A DNA stretch of 64,000 bases from Planctomycetia bacterium (GTDB taxonomy: Bacteria; Planctomycetota; Phycisphaerae; UBA1845; Fen-1342): the NCBI GenBank assembly GCA_015709575.1, contig CP054190.1, forward strand, positions 3,098,616 to 3,162,615. The letters run 5' to 3'. Shown here one piece after another: positions 51,821-60,575 of the stretch. A program made the position numbers and the translations under genes. Each line of letters opens with the position of its first letter. The first letter of the stretch is position 1. The notes under the pieces are model-generated. The model ran no database searches, was not told where the DNA came from, and worked only from the letters and a program-made list of their open reading frames with translations.

Positions 51821-52906
51821 ATGTTTCTCTGGGTTTTGCGAGGGATGTTCGTTGCGTTGATTGCCGTGGTGGCCTTCTCAGCGGTGCCGACCGGCGGCGA
51901 CGCCCGGACGGAGCAGTATCGCATTCCGCTGATGGCGGCCGCGGTGGTCGTGTCGGGCGTGCTGATCGGCGTGGACGTGTTCGTGCCGCGCAAGTCGCTG
52001 GCGGCGCTCTCCGGCGCGTTTCTCGGGCTGGTGGCGGGCATGACCGGCGCGTACATCATCGGCCTGATTCTCGATCACATGCTGTTCAACCTCTACTGGG
52101 GCACGTCCGCGGCGGGCGCCGGCACGGAAACCCAGACGGCCGTGAGCGCCGTGAAGTTGATGATCGGGATTGTCTGCTGCTACCTGACCATCAGCTTCGT
52201 GCTGCAGACCAAGGACGACATCCGCTTTGTCGTCCCCTACGTCGAGTTCGCCAAGCAATCACGCGGTAACCGGCCGCTGATTCTCGACACCTCCGTCATC
52301 ATCGACGGCCGCATCGCCGATATCTGCGAAACGCGCATCATCGACTCGCAACTGATTATCCCGCGCTTCGTGCTGCAGGAGCTGCAGACCATCGCCGACA
52401 GCTCGGACAAGCTCAAGCGCAACCGCGGGCGGCGCGGGCTTGACATGCTCAACAAGCTCCAGACCAACGAGCGGATCGAGATCAAGATTTCCGACGCGCG
52501 CCTGCCCTCCGTCGAGGAGGAGGGCGACGTGGATCAGAAACTGGTCGCGCTGGCCAAGAAGCTCGACGGGCGGGTCGTCACCAATGATTACAACCTCAAC
52601 AAGATCGCCCAGCTTCGCGGCGTCGACGTCATCAACATCAACGACCTGACCAACGCCCTCAAGCCGGTGGTGCTGCCGGGCGAGATGCTGGCCGTGAAGA
52701 TCATGCGGCCCGGCGAGGAACAGGGGCAGGGAGTCGGCTATCTCGAGGACGGCACGATGGTCGTGGCGGAAAACGCGGCCGACCGCATCGGCGACGACGT
52801 GAGCATCACCGTCACCAGCGTGCTTCAGACCTCCGCCGGAAGAATGATCTTCGGGCGGCCGGAGGGAGTCGCGCCGAGCGGTCCGCGCAGATTCCGACCG
52901 CGCTGA
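51821..52906 (+). CDS. PIN-TRAM domain membrane protein (YacL/PilT-type)
   Basis: The ATG at 51821 follows AAGGGAG, giving 361 residues. Four membrane helices occupy about 1-130 (MFLWVLRGMFVALIAVVAF, AFLGLVAGMTGAYIIGLIL). A PIN-type nuclease domain follows, LILDTSVIIDGRIADICETR with the catalytic Asp, VLQELQTIADSSDKLKRNRG, DGRVVTNDYNLNKIAQLRGV, and then a C-terminal TRAM domain (GQGVGYLEDGTMVVAEN). Homologues in Firmicutes and other bacteria are membrane-bound PIN-TRAM nucleases of unknown RNA target. The divergent start is only 26 bp from the hypothetical gene to its left. Confidence 0.92.
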   Translation: MFLWVLRGMFVALIAVVAFSAVPTGGDARTEQYRIPLMAAAVVVSGVLIGVDVFVPRKSLAALSGAFLGLVAGMTGAYIIGLILDHMLFNLYWGTSAAGAGTETQTAVSAVKLMIGIVCCYLTISFVLQTKDDIRFVVPYVEFAKQSRGNRPLILDTSVIIDGRIADICETRIIDSQLIIPRFVLQELQTIADSSDKLKRNRGRRGLDMLNKLQTNERIEIKISDARLPSVEEEGDVDQKLVALAKKLDGRVVTNDYNLNKIAQLRGVDVININDLTNALKPVVLPGEMLAVKIMRPGEEQGQGVGYLEDGTMVVAENAADRIGDDVSITVTSVLQTSAGRMIFGRPEGVAPSGPRRFRPR

Positions 52907-53013
52907 GCACCGACAATTCGGGCCACATCAGCGAGTGTGACGCGTCGTTGCGGATTCTCGCAACCAATAGTGAATAGTGCCGGGCGCGGCACGTCTGGTT
53001 CCGCGCTGGTGCG

Positions 53014-53784
53014 TCAGGCGCCGGGCCGAACCGTGCGTCGCGCGGCAATGCGGTCGCGCAGCTCGGCGGCGCGCTCGAACTGCTCATTCGCGACCGCGCT
53101 GCGCAGCTCCCACTCCATGCGGATCGGCTCGTCGTCGGGCATTTTTTCGATCAGCTCGCGCCGCAGCTCGGCCAGCACGCCCAGCTCGGTGACGCCGCCC
53201 GGCTCCAGCGCCGTGGACTCCACCAGCGCCGTCACCTCGCGGATGCTGGCCACGCCCACGTCGATCGCGCGCAGCGCATCCTCATATTCGTGCTCCGCGG
53301 CGCTGCCATAGGCGCGCGCGCGGGTATTCATCATCAGCACGTAGGCGCGCTGCGATTCGAGTGCGTTTCGATCCGCGGCAGCACCGGCGTAGTCCCGGCA
53401 GAAATCCAGCAGGCGCAGGCTGAACGCCGTGTCGCGCTCGACCGCGCTCCACTCCTCCAGCACGAAGTAGGACAGGTACCGCTGGTAGAACAGATAGCTT
53501 TCGTGGCGCAGGTCGCGGCAGTCATCCGACCCGAGGACAAATCCCTCCTCGTCCTCGTTCTCGGCGACGTACGCCTCCAGCCGCGATTCGTGGTACTCCA
53601 GCAGCGTGTCGAAGCCGCGCGGGCGCGCGCCGTCCGGGCGGCCGGTCGGAGCGAGCTGCAGCAGCCCCATGTCTACGCGGGTCTGGATCTTCTCGCGCCC
53701 GTCGCGGCCAATAATCTTCCGGACCGAGATCTTGCCCGGTTCGTACTCCCATCCGCCCAGAATGGTGCGCAGGTCCTGTTTCAT
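53014..53784 (-). CDS. UVR-motif protein of unknown function
   Basis: The 256-residue product ends with a UvrB/UvrC interaction (UVR) motif: ELRSAVANEQFERAAELRDRI. The preceding 200 residues include RTILGGWEYEPGKISVRKI and an acidic region (NEDEEGFVLGSDDCRDLRHE), and appear to be a planctomycete-specific domain. In UvrB the UVR motif contacts UvrC; in others it mediates other partnerships, as in McsA. A true role is not evident. The ATG at 53784 has no clear ribosome binding site. Confidence 0.75.
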   Translation of the reverse strand: MKQDLRTILGGWEYEPGKISVRKIIGRDGREKIQTRVDMGLLQLAPTGRPDGARPRGFDTLLEYHESRLEAYVAENEDEEGFVLGSDDCRDLRHESYLFYQRYLSYFVLEEWSAVERDTAFSLRLLDFCRDYAGAAADRNALESQRAYVLMMNTRARAYGSAAEHEYEDALRAIDVGVASIREVTALVESTALEPGGVTELGVLAELRRELIEKMPDDEPIRMEWELRSAVANEQFERAAELRDRIAARRTVRPGA

Positions 53785-53869
53785 CAAAATGCGCTATCGG
53801 CAGACCGGCCGCCGCGGTGCAGTAGCGGGCCGGGGATCAGCAGCCGGCCCTCGCGCATTCCGGCCGTGA

Positions 53870-53898
53870 TTGCCGCTGCGCACAGCGCGGGGTACACT
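53870..53898 (+). promoter_or_regulatory. candidate promoter for the 3-hydroxyanthranilate dioxygenase gene
   Basis: TTGCCG (53870-53875) and TACACT (53893-53898) are separated by 17 nt. Each hexamer has four matches to consensus. The leader to ATG 53994 would be about 88 nt. It may drive the following three genes too. Confidence 0.45.
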
Positions 53899-53993
53899 CA
53901 ATCCGGAAGCGCATAAATCGGACGATTCCGGCCGGGCCGGGCGTCGGATACGAGCGCCGCTGGACGGGTCCGCCCCCTTTGCAGGAGCTGCCG

Positions 53994-54536
53994 ATGTCCG
54001 CCGTCACCACCCCGTTGAACCTCAAGGCCTGGATCAACGAGCATCGCGAGCTGCTCAAGCCGCCGGTGGGAAACAAGGTCGTCTGGACCGATCGCGATTT
54101 CATCGTGATGATCGTGGGCGGCCCCAACGCGCGGAAGGACTATCACATCAACCAGACCGAGGAGCTGTTCTACCAGGTCGAGGGCGACATCACCGTCCGG
54201 ATCATCGAGAATGGCAACCCGCGCGACATCCCGATCCGCGAGGGGGAGATTTTTCTGCTGCCGCCCGGCATTCCGCACTCACCCCAGCGCCCCGCGGGCA
54301 CCGTCGGCATGGTCGTGGAGCGGCAGCGCCCCACCGGGATGAAGGATCACTTGCGCTTCTATTGCGACAAGTGCGGCAAGGTCGTCCACGAGCCGGAATT
54401 CGACATGAAGGACATCGCCGCGCAGCTCAAGCAGATCATGGAGAGCTACTGGAGCGACGCGAACACCGCCCTGCGCACCTGCAAGGCGTGCGGTACCGTG
54501 ATGCAGCGCCCGACGCCGGCCGTGGCCGCGCGCTGA
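53994..54536 (+). CDS. nbaC: 3-hydroxyanthranilate 3,4-dioxygenase
   Basis: The 180-residue cupin enzyme opens the aromatic ring of 3-hydroxyanthranilate to 2-amino-3-carboxymuconate semialdehyde. The mononuclear Fe(II) ligands are visible as H51 (RKDYHINQTEE), E57 and H95 (LPPGIPHSPQRP). A second, rubredoxin-like metal site has two CxxC pairs, CDKC (about 124-127) and CKAC (about 163-166), as in bacterial enzymes. The start follows AGGAG. It sits two genes before an ACMSD homologue, together a kynurenine-pathway cluster. Confidence 0.95.
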   Translation: MSAVTTPLNLKAWINEHRELLKPPVGNKVVWTDRDFIVMIVGGPNARKDYHINQTEELFYQVEGDITVRIIENGNPRDIPIREGEIFLLPPGIPHSPQRPAGTVGMVVERQRPTGMKDHLRFYCDKCGKVVHEPEFDMKDIAAQLKQIMESYWSDANTALRTCKACGTVMQRPTPAVAAR

Positions 54537-54587
54537 TCCGCCCCGGCGAAACCCTCTCACCAGCGGCACCCATCAGGAGCGGCTTTG

Positions 54588-55619
54588 ATGTACCCGACTC
54601 GAGTGATCGCCCTCTTCCTGTTGGCGCTCGCGGCGACCTGCGCACCGGCCGCCGCGCAGGACCGCCAGGCGGAAGCCCGCGAACTGGAAACCCAATTCAT
54701 CACCGCATTGAATGCCAAGGACTACGCCGCAGCCATCACCGCCGGCGAGAAGCTCGCCACCCTCGCGCCCCAGGGCGGCACGGCCGCGTTCAATCTCGCC
54801 TGCGCACACGTGCTGAGCGGCGACCGCGAGCGCGGCATCACCGCCCTCCGCCGCGCGGTGCGCGACGGCTTCGCCAATGTCGAGGCCATCACGACCGACA
54901 CCGACCTCGTGAGCCTGCGACAGGACGCCGAGTTCCAGGCCATCGTGCAGGAAGTCCGCAATAACCGCCGCAAGCAGGTCGAGGAGTTCCGCGCCAAGGT
55001 CGAGAAGGCCAAACCGCTCGTGGTCCTGCCGCCGGGCCACACCAGCGCCACCGAAGCGCCGCTGATCGTGGCCCTGCACGGGTTCGGCTCCAACGCCGAC
55101 GACGTCGCCGACGCCTACCGCGCCGCGGCCGCATCGTTCGGGGCGATCCTGGTCGCGCCGCGCGCCGTCGAGGAGGCGCCTGCCGGCGGATTCACCTGGG
55201 GCAACTCGGAGAACGCCGAGTACATCGTGAACACGGCCCTGGATGCCGTTCGTGCAGCGCACCGCATCGACGAGAAGCGCATCGTGCTGACCGGATTCTC
55301 GCAGGGCGGCTGGGTGACCTACCGCCTGGCGCTGCGCAACCCGAAGCGCTACTGCGCCGCGATTCCCGTGGCCGGGCGCTGCACGGACATCGTCGTCCCC
55401 GCCACGCCGGTGCTGCCCAAGTTCTACATCATGGTCGGGGAAAAAGACCCCGTGCTGGAGCAGAACCGGCAGATCTCCGCGGCGCTTGAGAGCAAGGGCG
55501 CGGCGGTGCTGCTGGCCACCTTTGCAGGAGTGGGACACGAATTCCCGCAGGAGCGCGACGAGGAGCTGCGCAAGGCGCTGACCTTCGCACTCGGTGCTCC
55601 GCCGTCCGGCGCACGCTAG
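54588..55619 (+). CDS. exported alpha/beta hydrolase with TPR-like N-terminal part
   Basis: The product (343 residues) has a signal peptide ending AAAQ at about 22 and then a short tetratricopeptide-like segment (AKDYAAAITAGEKLATLAP, AFNLACAHVLSGDRERGITA). Residues about 155-335 form a phospholipase/carboxylesterase-type hydrolase: APLIVALHGFGSNADD, nucleophile elbow GFSQGG, and the catalytic His in AGVGHEFP, with an Asp in GEKDPV. The start has AGGAG upstream. It lies between two cytoplasmic enzymes of kynurenine degradation. The substrate is unknown. Confidence 0.85.
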   Translation: MYPTRVIALFLLALAATCAPAAAQDRQAEARELETQFITALNAKDYAAAITAGEKLATLAPQGGTAAFNLACAHVLSGDRERGITALRRAVRDGFANVEAITTDTDLVSLRQDAEFQAIVQEVRNNRRKQVEEFRAKVEKAKPLVVLPPGHTSATEAPLIVALHGFGSNADDVADAYRAAAASFGAILVAPRAVEEAPAGGFTWGNSENAEYIVNTALDAVRAAHRIDEKRIVLTGFSQGGWVTYRLALRNPKRYCAAIPVAGRCTDIVVPATPVLPKFYIMVGEKDPVLEQNRQISAALESKGAAVLLATFAGVGHEFPQERDEELRKALTFALGAPPSGAR

Positions 55620-55623
55620 TCCC

Positions 55624-56670
55624 GTGAAGATCGACCTGCACACCCACATCCTGCCCGAGCGCTGGCCGGACCTGGTCGAGCGCTACGGCTATCCCGGCTT
55701 TGTTCGGCTGGAGCATCATGCCCCCTGCCGGGCGCGGATGCTGATCGGCGATCGCTTCTTCCGCGAGATCGAGGACAACTGCTGGAACCCGCAGCGCCGA
55801 ATCGCCGAGTGCGACGAGTGCGGCGTATCGATGCAGGTGCTCTCCACCGTGCCGGTGATGTTCAGCTACTGGGCGCGACCGGCCGACGGGCTGGACCTGT
55901 CACGACTGCTGAATGACCACCTGGCCGGGGTGATCGCCGCCCATCCGCGGCGCTTCACCGGCCTGGCCACCGTGCCGCTGCAGGATGTCACGCTGGCGAT
56001 TCGCGAGTTGGAGCGCTGCGTGGCGGCGCCGGCCGCGGGCGGGCTGGGCCTGCCGGGGGTGCAGATCGGTTCCAACGTGAACGGCGAAAACCTCGGGGAC
56101 GCCTCCCTGTTTCCGTTTTTCGAGGCGGCCGCCGCGCTCGGAGCGGCGGTGTTCGTCCATCCGTGGGAGATGCTCGGCCGCGACCGCACCGAGCGCTACT
56201 GGGGAAGCTGGCTGGTGGGCATGCCGGCCGAGACCTGCCTGGCCGTCACGAGCATGTTGTTCGCGGGCGTGTTTCAGCGGCTGCCGTCGCTGCGCGTGGC
56301 GTTTGCCCACGCGGGCGGCTCCTTCCCCGGCACGATCGGGCGGATCCAGCACGGCTTCGAGTCGCGCCCGGACCTCTGCGCGGTCGATTGCGCCGTTCCG
56401 CCGCGCGCCCACCTGGCGCAGCGCGGCGCAGACGGGCGGGTGACCCCGGCGCGGTTCTACGTGGACTCGCTCACGCACGACGAGGCCACGCTGCGGGGGG
56501 TGATTTCGCTCTTCGGTGCGGAGCGCGTGGCCCTCGGATCGGACTATCCCTTTCCGCTGGGCGAAGCGCGCCCGGGCGCGATGATCGAGGCGATGCGCGA
56601 CCTGGACGAGCGCGTGCGAAGCCTGCTGCTCGGCGGCACGGCGCGCGAGTTCCTGCGATTGGCGGACTGA
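55624..56670 (+). CDS. nbaD: aminocarboxymuconate-semialdehyde decarboxylase (ACMSD)-like amidohydrolase
   Basis: The GTG at 55624, 4 nt after the stop of the preceding gene, opens a 348-residue amidohydrolase. It begins [21 protein letters not shown], the ACMSD pattern with the HxH zinc ligands, and has the later His ([12 protein letters not shown]) and Asp ([13 protein letters not shown]) ligands. ACMSD decarboxylates the product of the 3-hydroxyanthranilate dioxygenase encoded by the first gene of this cluster, giving 2-aminomuconate semialdehyde and diverting flux from quinolinate. That context supports the call over a generic amidohydrolase. Confidence 0.88.
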   Translation: MKIDLHTHILPERWPDLVERYGYPGFVRLEHHAPCRARMLIGDRFFREIEDNCWNPQRRIAECDECGVSMQVLSTVPVMFSYWARPADGLDLSRLLNDHLAGVIAAHPRRFTGLATVPLQDVTLAIRELERCVAAPAAGGLGLPGVQIGSNVNGENLGDASLFPFFEAAAALGAAVFVHPWEMLGRDRTERYWGSWLVGMPAETCLAVTSMLFAGVFQRLPSLRVAFAHAGGSFPGTIGRIQHGFESRPDLCAVDCAVPPRAHLAQRGADGRVTPARFYVDSLTHDEATLRGVISLFGAERVALGSDYPFPLGEARPGAMIEAMRDLDERVRSLLLGGTAREFLRLAD

Positions 56671-56685
56671 GCCGCGCGGTATACT
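56659..56685 (+). promoter_or_regulatory. possible promoter for the reductase gene
   Basis: TATACT (56680-56685) lies 15 nt after TTGGCG (56659-56664), inside the end of the preceding gene. The spacing is short. It would give a leader of about 53 nt. Confidence 0.3.
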
Positions 56686-56744
56686 GGCCGGTCGGAAACG
56701 CACTTCATTGGCACGCCGCGCCGGGCGCGGGAAAGGTGAGAGGC

Positions 56745-57494
56745 ATGTCGACGCTCAAGGGCAAGGTGGCGCTGGTGACCGGTGGATCGCGCGGCATCGG
56801 GCGGGCCATCAGCCTGGCGCTGGCGGAATCGGGTGCCGACCTGGCCGTCAACTACGCCGGCAACCACGACCGCGCCGAGGAAACCTGCCGGATGCTCCGC
56901 GACAAGGGCGTCCGGGCCGACAAGTACGCGGCCAACATCGCCAACGACGACGAAAACCACCAGATGATCGCGAAAGTGATCGCCGACTTCGGCCACATCG
57001 ACATTCTCGTGAATAACGCCGGCATCACCCGCGACAAGACCTTCACCAAGATGACGCCTGAAATCTGGCACGAGGTGCTGGGCGTCAATCTCACCGGCCC
57101 GGCGATGGTGACGCACGAAGTGCTCAAGGGAATGATGCCGCTCGGCTGGGGGCGGATCGTCTTCATCACCTCGATCGTGGGGCAGGTCGGCAACTTCGGC
57201 CAGAGCAACTACGCCGTCACCAAGGGCGGATTGATCGCCTTCACGAAGACGCTGGCGCGCGAGGTGGCCCGCAAGGGAATCACGGTCAACGCCGTGGCGC
57301 CCGGGTTCATCGAAACGGACATGACGTCGGCCGTGCCGGAGGCGGCGCTGGAGCAGGTTCGCGCCAACACGCCGATCGGGCGGCTGGGCCGGCCCGAGGA
57401 GGTCGCGGAGGCGGTGCGGTTCCTGTGCAGCCCGCTCTCGTCCTACATCACTGGCGAGGTCATCAACGTCAACGGCGGCATGTTCATGGGCTAG
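56745..57494 (+). CDS. fabG: 3-oxoacyl-ACP / acetoacetyl-CoA reductase (SDR family)
   Basis: The 249-residue short-chain dehydrogenase has the NADPH motif [14 protein letters not shown] ([16 protein letters not shown]) and the catalytic S-Y-K set ([17 protein letters not shown]). The ending [13 protein letters not shown] is typical of FabG/PhaB enzymes; [14 protein letters not shown] resembles PhaB. It reduces 3-ketoacyl groups in fatty-acid or polyhydroxyalkanoate synthesis. The start follows AAAGGTGA. FabG and PhaB cannot be separated with certainty here. Confidence 0.9.
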   Translation: MSTLKGKVALVTGGSRGIGRAISLALAESGADLAVNYAGNHDRAEETCRMLRDKGVRADKYAANIANDDENHQMIAKVIADFGHIDILVNNAGITRDKTFTKMTPEIWHEVLGVNLTGPAMVTHEVLKGMMPLGWGRIVFITSIVGQVGNFGQSNYAVTKGGLIAFTKTLAREVARKGITVNAVAPGFIETDMTSAVPEAALEQVRANTPIGRLGRPEEVAEAVRFLCSPLSSYITGEVINVNGGMFMG

Positions 57495-57506
57495 CGGCGG
57501 TTCGCC

Positions 57507-57884
57507 TCACTCCCGCGGCGGATCCTTGAAGCCGCTCTCGGGGTGAATGTTGAGCGAGTCCTCCTCGATGCTCAACACGGCCGTGTGGCGCGGTTCGAAC
57601 TGTGCGTCATACTCGCCCGCGACGACGTCCAGCGTGCGATCCGCGCACCACTCCACCGCCGCGTGCATCTCGTCGAAAAAGCGCGTCCAGGTCTCCTCGT
57701 CGTCGTCATTCTCATCCAGCCCGGGCGGACCCTGCGCCGTCGCCAGGCAGAAGCACGCCCCGGCCAGCCCCAGCAGATCGCTTTCCGACCAGCCGCCCTG
57801 CGGCGGCTGGATCGCCGTCCCGCCGTTGAGCGCCTCCACAAATCGACGCGCCCGGTCCCGATCAAACTCGATGGATATCGACAT
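57507..57884 (-). CDS. hypothetical protein
   Basis: An ATG at 57884 with a strong GGAGG site gives 125 residues: SISIEFDRDRARRFVEAL, a central helical stretch (LLGLAGACFCLATAQGPPG) and an acidic loop (DENDDDEETWTRFFDEMHAA) rich in Trp and His. I know no family. The longer open frame upstream, to 58364, is repeat sequence and was excluded. It converges on the reductase gene. Confidence 0.6.
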   Translation of the reverse strand: MSISIEFDRDRARRFVEALNGGTAIQPPQGGWSESDLLGLAGACFCLATAQGPPGLDENDDDEETWTRFFDEMHAAVEWCADRTLDVVAGEYDAQFEPRHTAVLSIEEDSLNIHPESGFKDPPRE

Positions 57885-58471
57885 TGCCGCCTCCGACCCG
57901 GAATTCCGGGGGTCACATCCCCCCGTTCGCGGGCGGATCATAGCCGCATGCGCCGTCGGCGACGACGCGCGCTGCGCGATTCGCCACCCGCGGACCGAAG
58001 CGTCTCCGAAATCGCCCACCGCCTCGACCCCTGCGTCGTGTGCGTCAACCCGCGCATCGCCCTGTTCCACCGCTCGTGAGCAGTGCCGGTTCTCCGGCGA
58101 CCCCGCGGCTCGACCGGCCGCGGCGGCTGCCATGCTTTCGCGCCGGGTGCCATGCTTTCGCGCCGGGTGCCATGCTTTCGCGGCCGGGTGGCATGCTTTC
58201 GCGGTACTCCGCGTAAGCATGCGAAACATCAGCACCGCTCTTAACAGGGTCTCCCAGGCCGGGTGGCATGCTTTCGCGGTACTCCGCGTAAGCATGCGAA
58301 ACATCAGCACCGCTCCAGAGAGAATTTCACGCAAAACATCGATCACGAGGCTTCGCAGCGACATCCTGGCCTGGTGTGATCGACAGCGATTTTGGCTGTC
58401 CCCCAGCGTGCGACGCGATCGAACTGCCGCCGCCCGCCATGCCCTTTCTGATACGCTCTATGATGCCAACC
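57885..58471. other. intergenic region with repeat locus 5
   Basis: The 587 bp between the hypothetical gene and the ROK kinase gene. The centre (58126-58316) is the variant palindromic repeat. The flanks hold no gene I can support. Confidence 0.6.
58126..58316 (+). repeat. composite palindromic repeat, variant locus 5
   Basis: Three 20-bp partial left arms (GCCATGCTTTCGCGCCGGGT type) precede two complete, nearly identical 59-bp units at 58182-58240 and 58257-58315. The hairpin is CATGCTT-T-CGCGG-TACT-CCGCG-T-AAGCATG: compared with the 17-21 kb copies both arms have changed (C to T and G to A) so that pairing is kept. The right flank (GCGAAACATCAGCACC) differs from the other copies. Confidence 0.9.
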
Positions 58472-59461
58472 ATGAGCGCTCGAACCACGCTGGGCATCGA
58501 CATCGGCGGAACAAACATCAAGGGCGGCGTCCTCGACGATCAGGACCGGCTGCTGGCGCGCAGCGCAGTCGAAACACGCGCCGACGAGGGCTTTGAGGCC
58601 AGCTTCGCACGAATCGTCGCGCTGATCGACGAGTTGATCGCGGCAGCGGGCGTGTCGCGAAATGCCATCGCCGCGGTCGGCGTCGGAGTGCCGGGCCCGA
58701 TGGACCACGCCGCCGGCGTCGTGCGCCACGCTCCGAATCTGGACGGATGGGTCAACATCCCGCTGCGCCGCCTGCTGACCGAGCGCACCGGCCTGCCCTG
58801 CTTCGTCGAAAATGACGCCAACGCGGCCGCATTCGGCGAATTCGTCGGCGGCACGCAGCGCGCCGCAACCGACATGGTGATGCTGACGCTCGGCACCGGC
58901 ATCGGCGGTGGCGTCATCCTCGGCGGGCGGCTGGTCCGCGGCCGCTTTGACAACGCCGGCGAGGTCGGGCACATGATCGTCGCCCTCGGCGGCCGGGCGT
59001 GCCCCTGCGGGCAGCGCGGATGCCTGGAGCGCTACGCCTCCGCCAACGCGATTCGCGAGCGGCTGATCGAGGCCGTGCGGGCGGGAGAAAAATCGTCGCT
59101 TGCGCCCGCGGTCTACGGATCAGAGCCGCTGACCGCCGAAGACGTCTGCCGCGCAGCGCAGCAGGGCGACGAGCCGTCGCAGCGCGTCTGGGATGAAGCC
59201 TGCCGCATGCTGGCCGCCGCCTGCGTGAACCTCCAGCACGTTCTCAACCCGGGGCTGATCGTGCTGGCCGGCGGGTTGATCAACGCCGGCGAAGCGCTGC
59301 TCGGACCCGTTCAATCGTATTTCAAGGAACTGACGTGGAAGATCTGCGAGGATTTTCCGCGGATCGAGCCGGCCGTGCTGGGCGGCGATGCCGGGCTGCT
59401 GGGAGCGGCGGCCCTGGCGCGCGAGGCGCTGCTGGCCGCCGGTGCGGGACACGCGCGATGA
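58472..59461 (+). CDS. ROK-family sugar kinase (glucokinase-like)
   Basis: The 329-residue protein starts at ATG 58472 with the ATP-binding DIGGTNIKGGV, then VGVPGPMDH, FVENDANAAAFGE and the zinc motif CPCGQRGCLE (CXCGXXGCXE) preceded by GEVGHM, which identify ROK kinases. The C-terminal domain has GGLINAGEALLGPV. It is most like ROK glucokinases; N-acetylglucosamine or fructose kinase activity is possible. The 3' end stops 4 bp before the convergent DMT gene. Confidence 0.9.
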   Translation: MSARTTLGIDIGGTNIKGGVLDDQDRLLARSAVETRADEGFEASFARIVALIDELIAAAGVSRNAIAAVGVGVPGPMDHAAGVVRHAPNLDGWVNIPLRRLLTERTGLPCFVENDANAAAFGEFVGGTQRAATDMVMLTLGTGIGGGVILGGRLVRGRFDNAGEVGHMIVALGGRACPCGQRGCLERYASANAIRERLIEAVRAGEKSSLAPAVYGSEPLTAEDVCRAAQQGDEPSQRVWDEACRMLAAACVNLQHVLNPGLIVLAGGLINAGEALLGPVQSYFKELTWKICEDFPRIEPAVLGGDAGLLGAAALAREALLAAGAGHAR

Positions 59462-59465
59462 ACCG

Positions 59466-60575
59466 TCAGGTCCACCGCAGGGCGCGCAGCTTGTCCCAGT
59501 TGGCCAGCGCGATCGCCGCCACGATCAGCGCGGTCGCGCCGGCCAGCCAGTGCGTCAGCGGATCGCCGCGCCAGTAATACGACGCCACCACCGCCACCAG
59601 CGGCCCGGCATTCACCGTGACGGCGATCCGGTTCACGTCGATGCGCGTCAGCGCCACCGTCCACAGGATGTAATTCACGAAGCTCGTCAGCACGGTGATG
59701 AACGCAAACCCCGCCACGGCACGGGCCGTCAACTCCGACGGCCGCAGCTCATGTGCGTCGACCAGCAGCGCCGGCAGATTCATCAGCGCTCCCAGCCCCA
59801 TCACCAGCGTGATGGCCCTCAGCGCCCCGTACTTGGTCGACAGCGGCCCGAGCACCAGCGTGAAGGCCGCCCACGTCAGCACAGCGCCCAGCAGCAGGCC
59901 GTCGCCCAGCAGGCTCCACTGGTCCTGAAGGTTCTCCGCCACCGCCAGCACCGCCCCGCCCAGCGCCATCACCGCCGCCAGCCCGACCCGCGGCGACCAG
60001 CGCGCCTGACCCAGCATCAGCGTCAGCAGGTACATCAGCACCGGGTTCAGACCGTAGAACAAACCGCCGTGCGACGGGCTGGAAAGGCGGATCCCGATCA
60101 GGAAAAACGCCTGGTTCAGCGGCACGCACAGCGCCGCCGCGACCAGCAGCCGCGGCCAGTCGCCCCGCTCAATCGTTCGCGGACGCGGATCGCCGCGGCG
60201 CGTCAGCAGCGCCTGCGTCAGCAGCAGCAGCAGCGCGGCAATCGCGAATCGCGCGAAACCGAGCGTCAGCGGCGGGAAGCCGTGCCGCGTGCCCGCCTGC
60301 GGAACCCCGCCGTCAATGGCGTCCTTGGCCGCCGGATGTGTCAGGCCGGCAATGACGATGAACGAGACCAGCATCGCGGCGTTGCCGAACGCAAAGCCCC
60401 GGCCGCCGCCGCCGCCGCCGCTCAATGGCCCGCCGATCGTTCCGCTCGGAATCGCCGGGGCGTCGGGCAGGGCCGCCGAGGCGTCGCCCGGCGGCGGGAT
60501 CATTCCTGCGCAGGAACCGCTGCGCGGGTCGTGCGGCCGGTCCCGCCCGGCGCCGCCATCGGGATCAGTGGGCAT
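59466..60575 (-). CDS. DMT-superfamily (EamA) transporter
   Basis: The ATG at 60575 overlaps the end of the upstream ABC exporter gene (out of frame by 11 bp), suggesting translational coupling; the product has 369 residues. After a Gly-rich cytoplasmic head (PLSGGGGGGRGFAFGNAA) come ten predicted helices in two EamA repeats, such as FARFAIAALLLLLTQALL, LLVAAALCVPLNQAFFLIG and LVMGLGALMNLPALLVDA, and the second-repeat WTVALTRIDVNRIAVTVNAG. EamA proteins transport metabolites; the substrate is unknown. Confidence 0.9.
   Translation of the reverse strand: MPTDPDGGAGRDRPHDPRSGSCAGMIPPPGDASAALPDAPAIPSGTIGGPLSGGGGGGRGFAFGNAAMLVSFIVIAGLTHPAAKDAIDGGVPQAGTRHGFPPLTLGFARFAIAALLLLLTQALLTRRGDPRPRTIERGDWPRLLVAAALCVPLNQAFFLIGIRLSSPSHGGLFYGLNPVLMYLLTLMLGQARWSPRVGLAAVMALGGAVLAVAENLQDQWSLLGDGLLLGAVLTWAAFTLVLGPLSTKYGALRAITLVMGLGALMNLPALLVDAHELRPSELTARAVAGFAFITVLTSFVNYILWTVALTRIDVNRIAVTVNAGPLVAVVASYYWRGDPLTHWLAGATALIVAAIALANWDKLRALRWT

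Noticed and set aside
49906..52059. Extension of the hypothetical exported protein to a start at 52059
   Set aside because: The extra 88 codons overlap the start of the PIN-TRAM gene in the opposite direction and precede the signal peptide; the start was moved to 51795.
57507..58364. Extension of the 125-residue hypothetical protein to 58364
   Set aside because: The upstream part translates repeat locus 5 (repeated TRSTAKACHP-type residues); a strong ribosome binding site sits at 57884.
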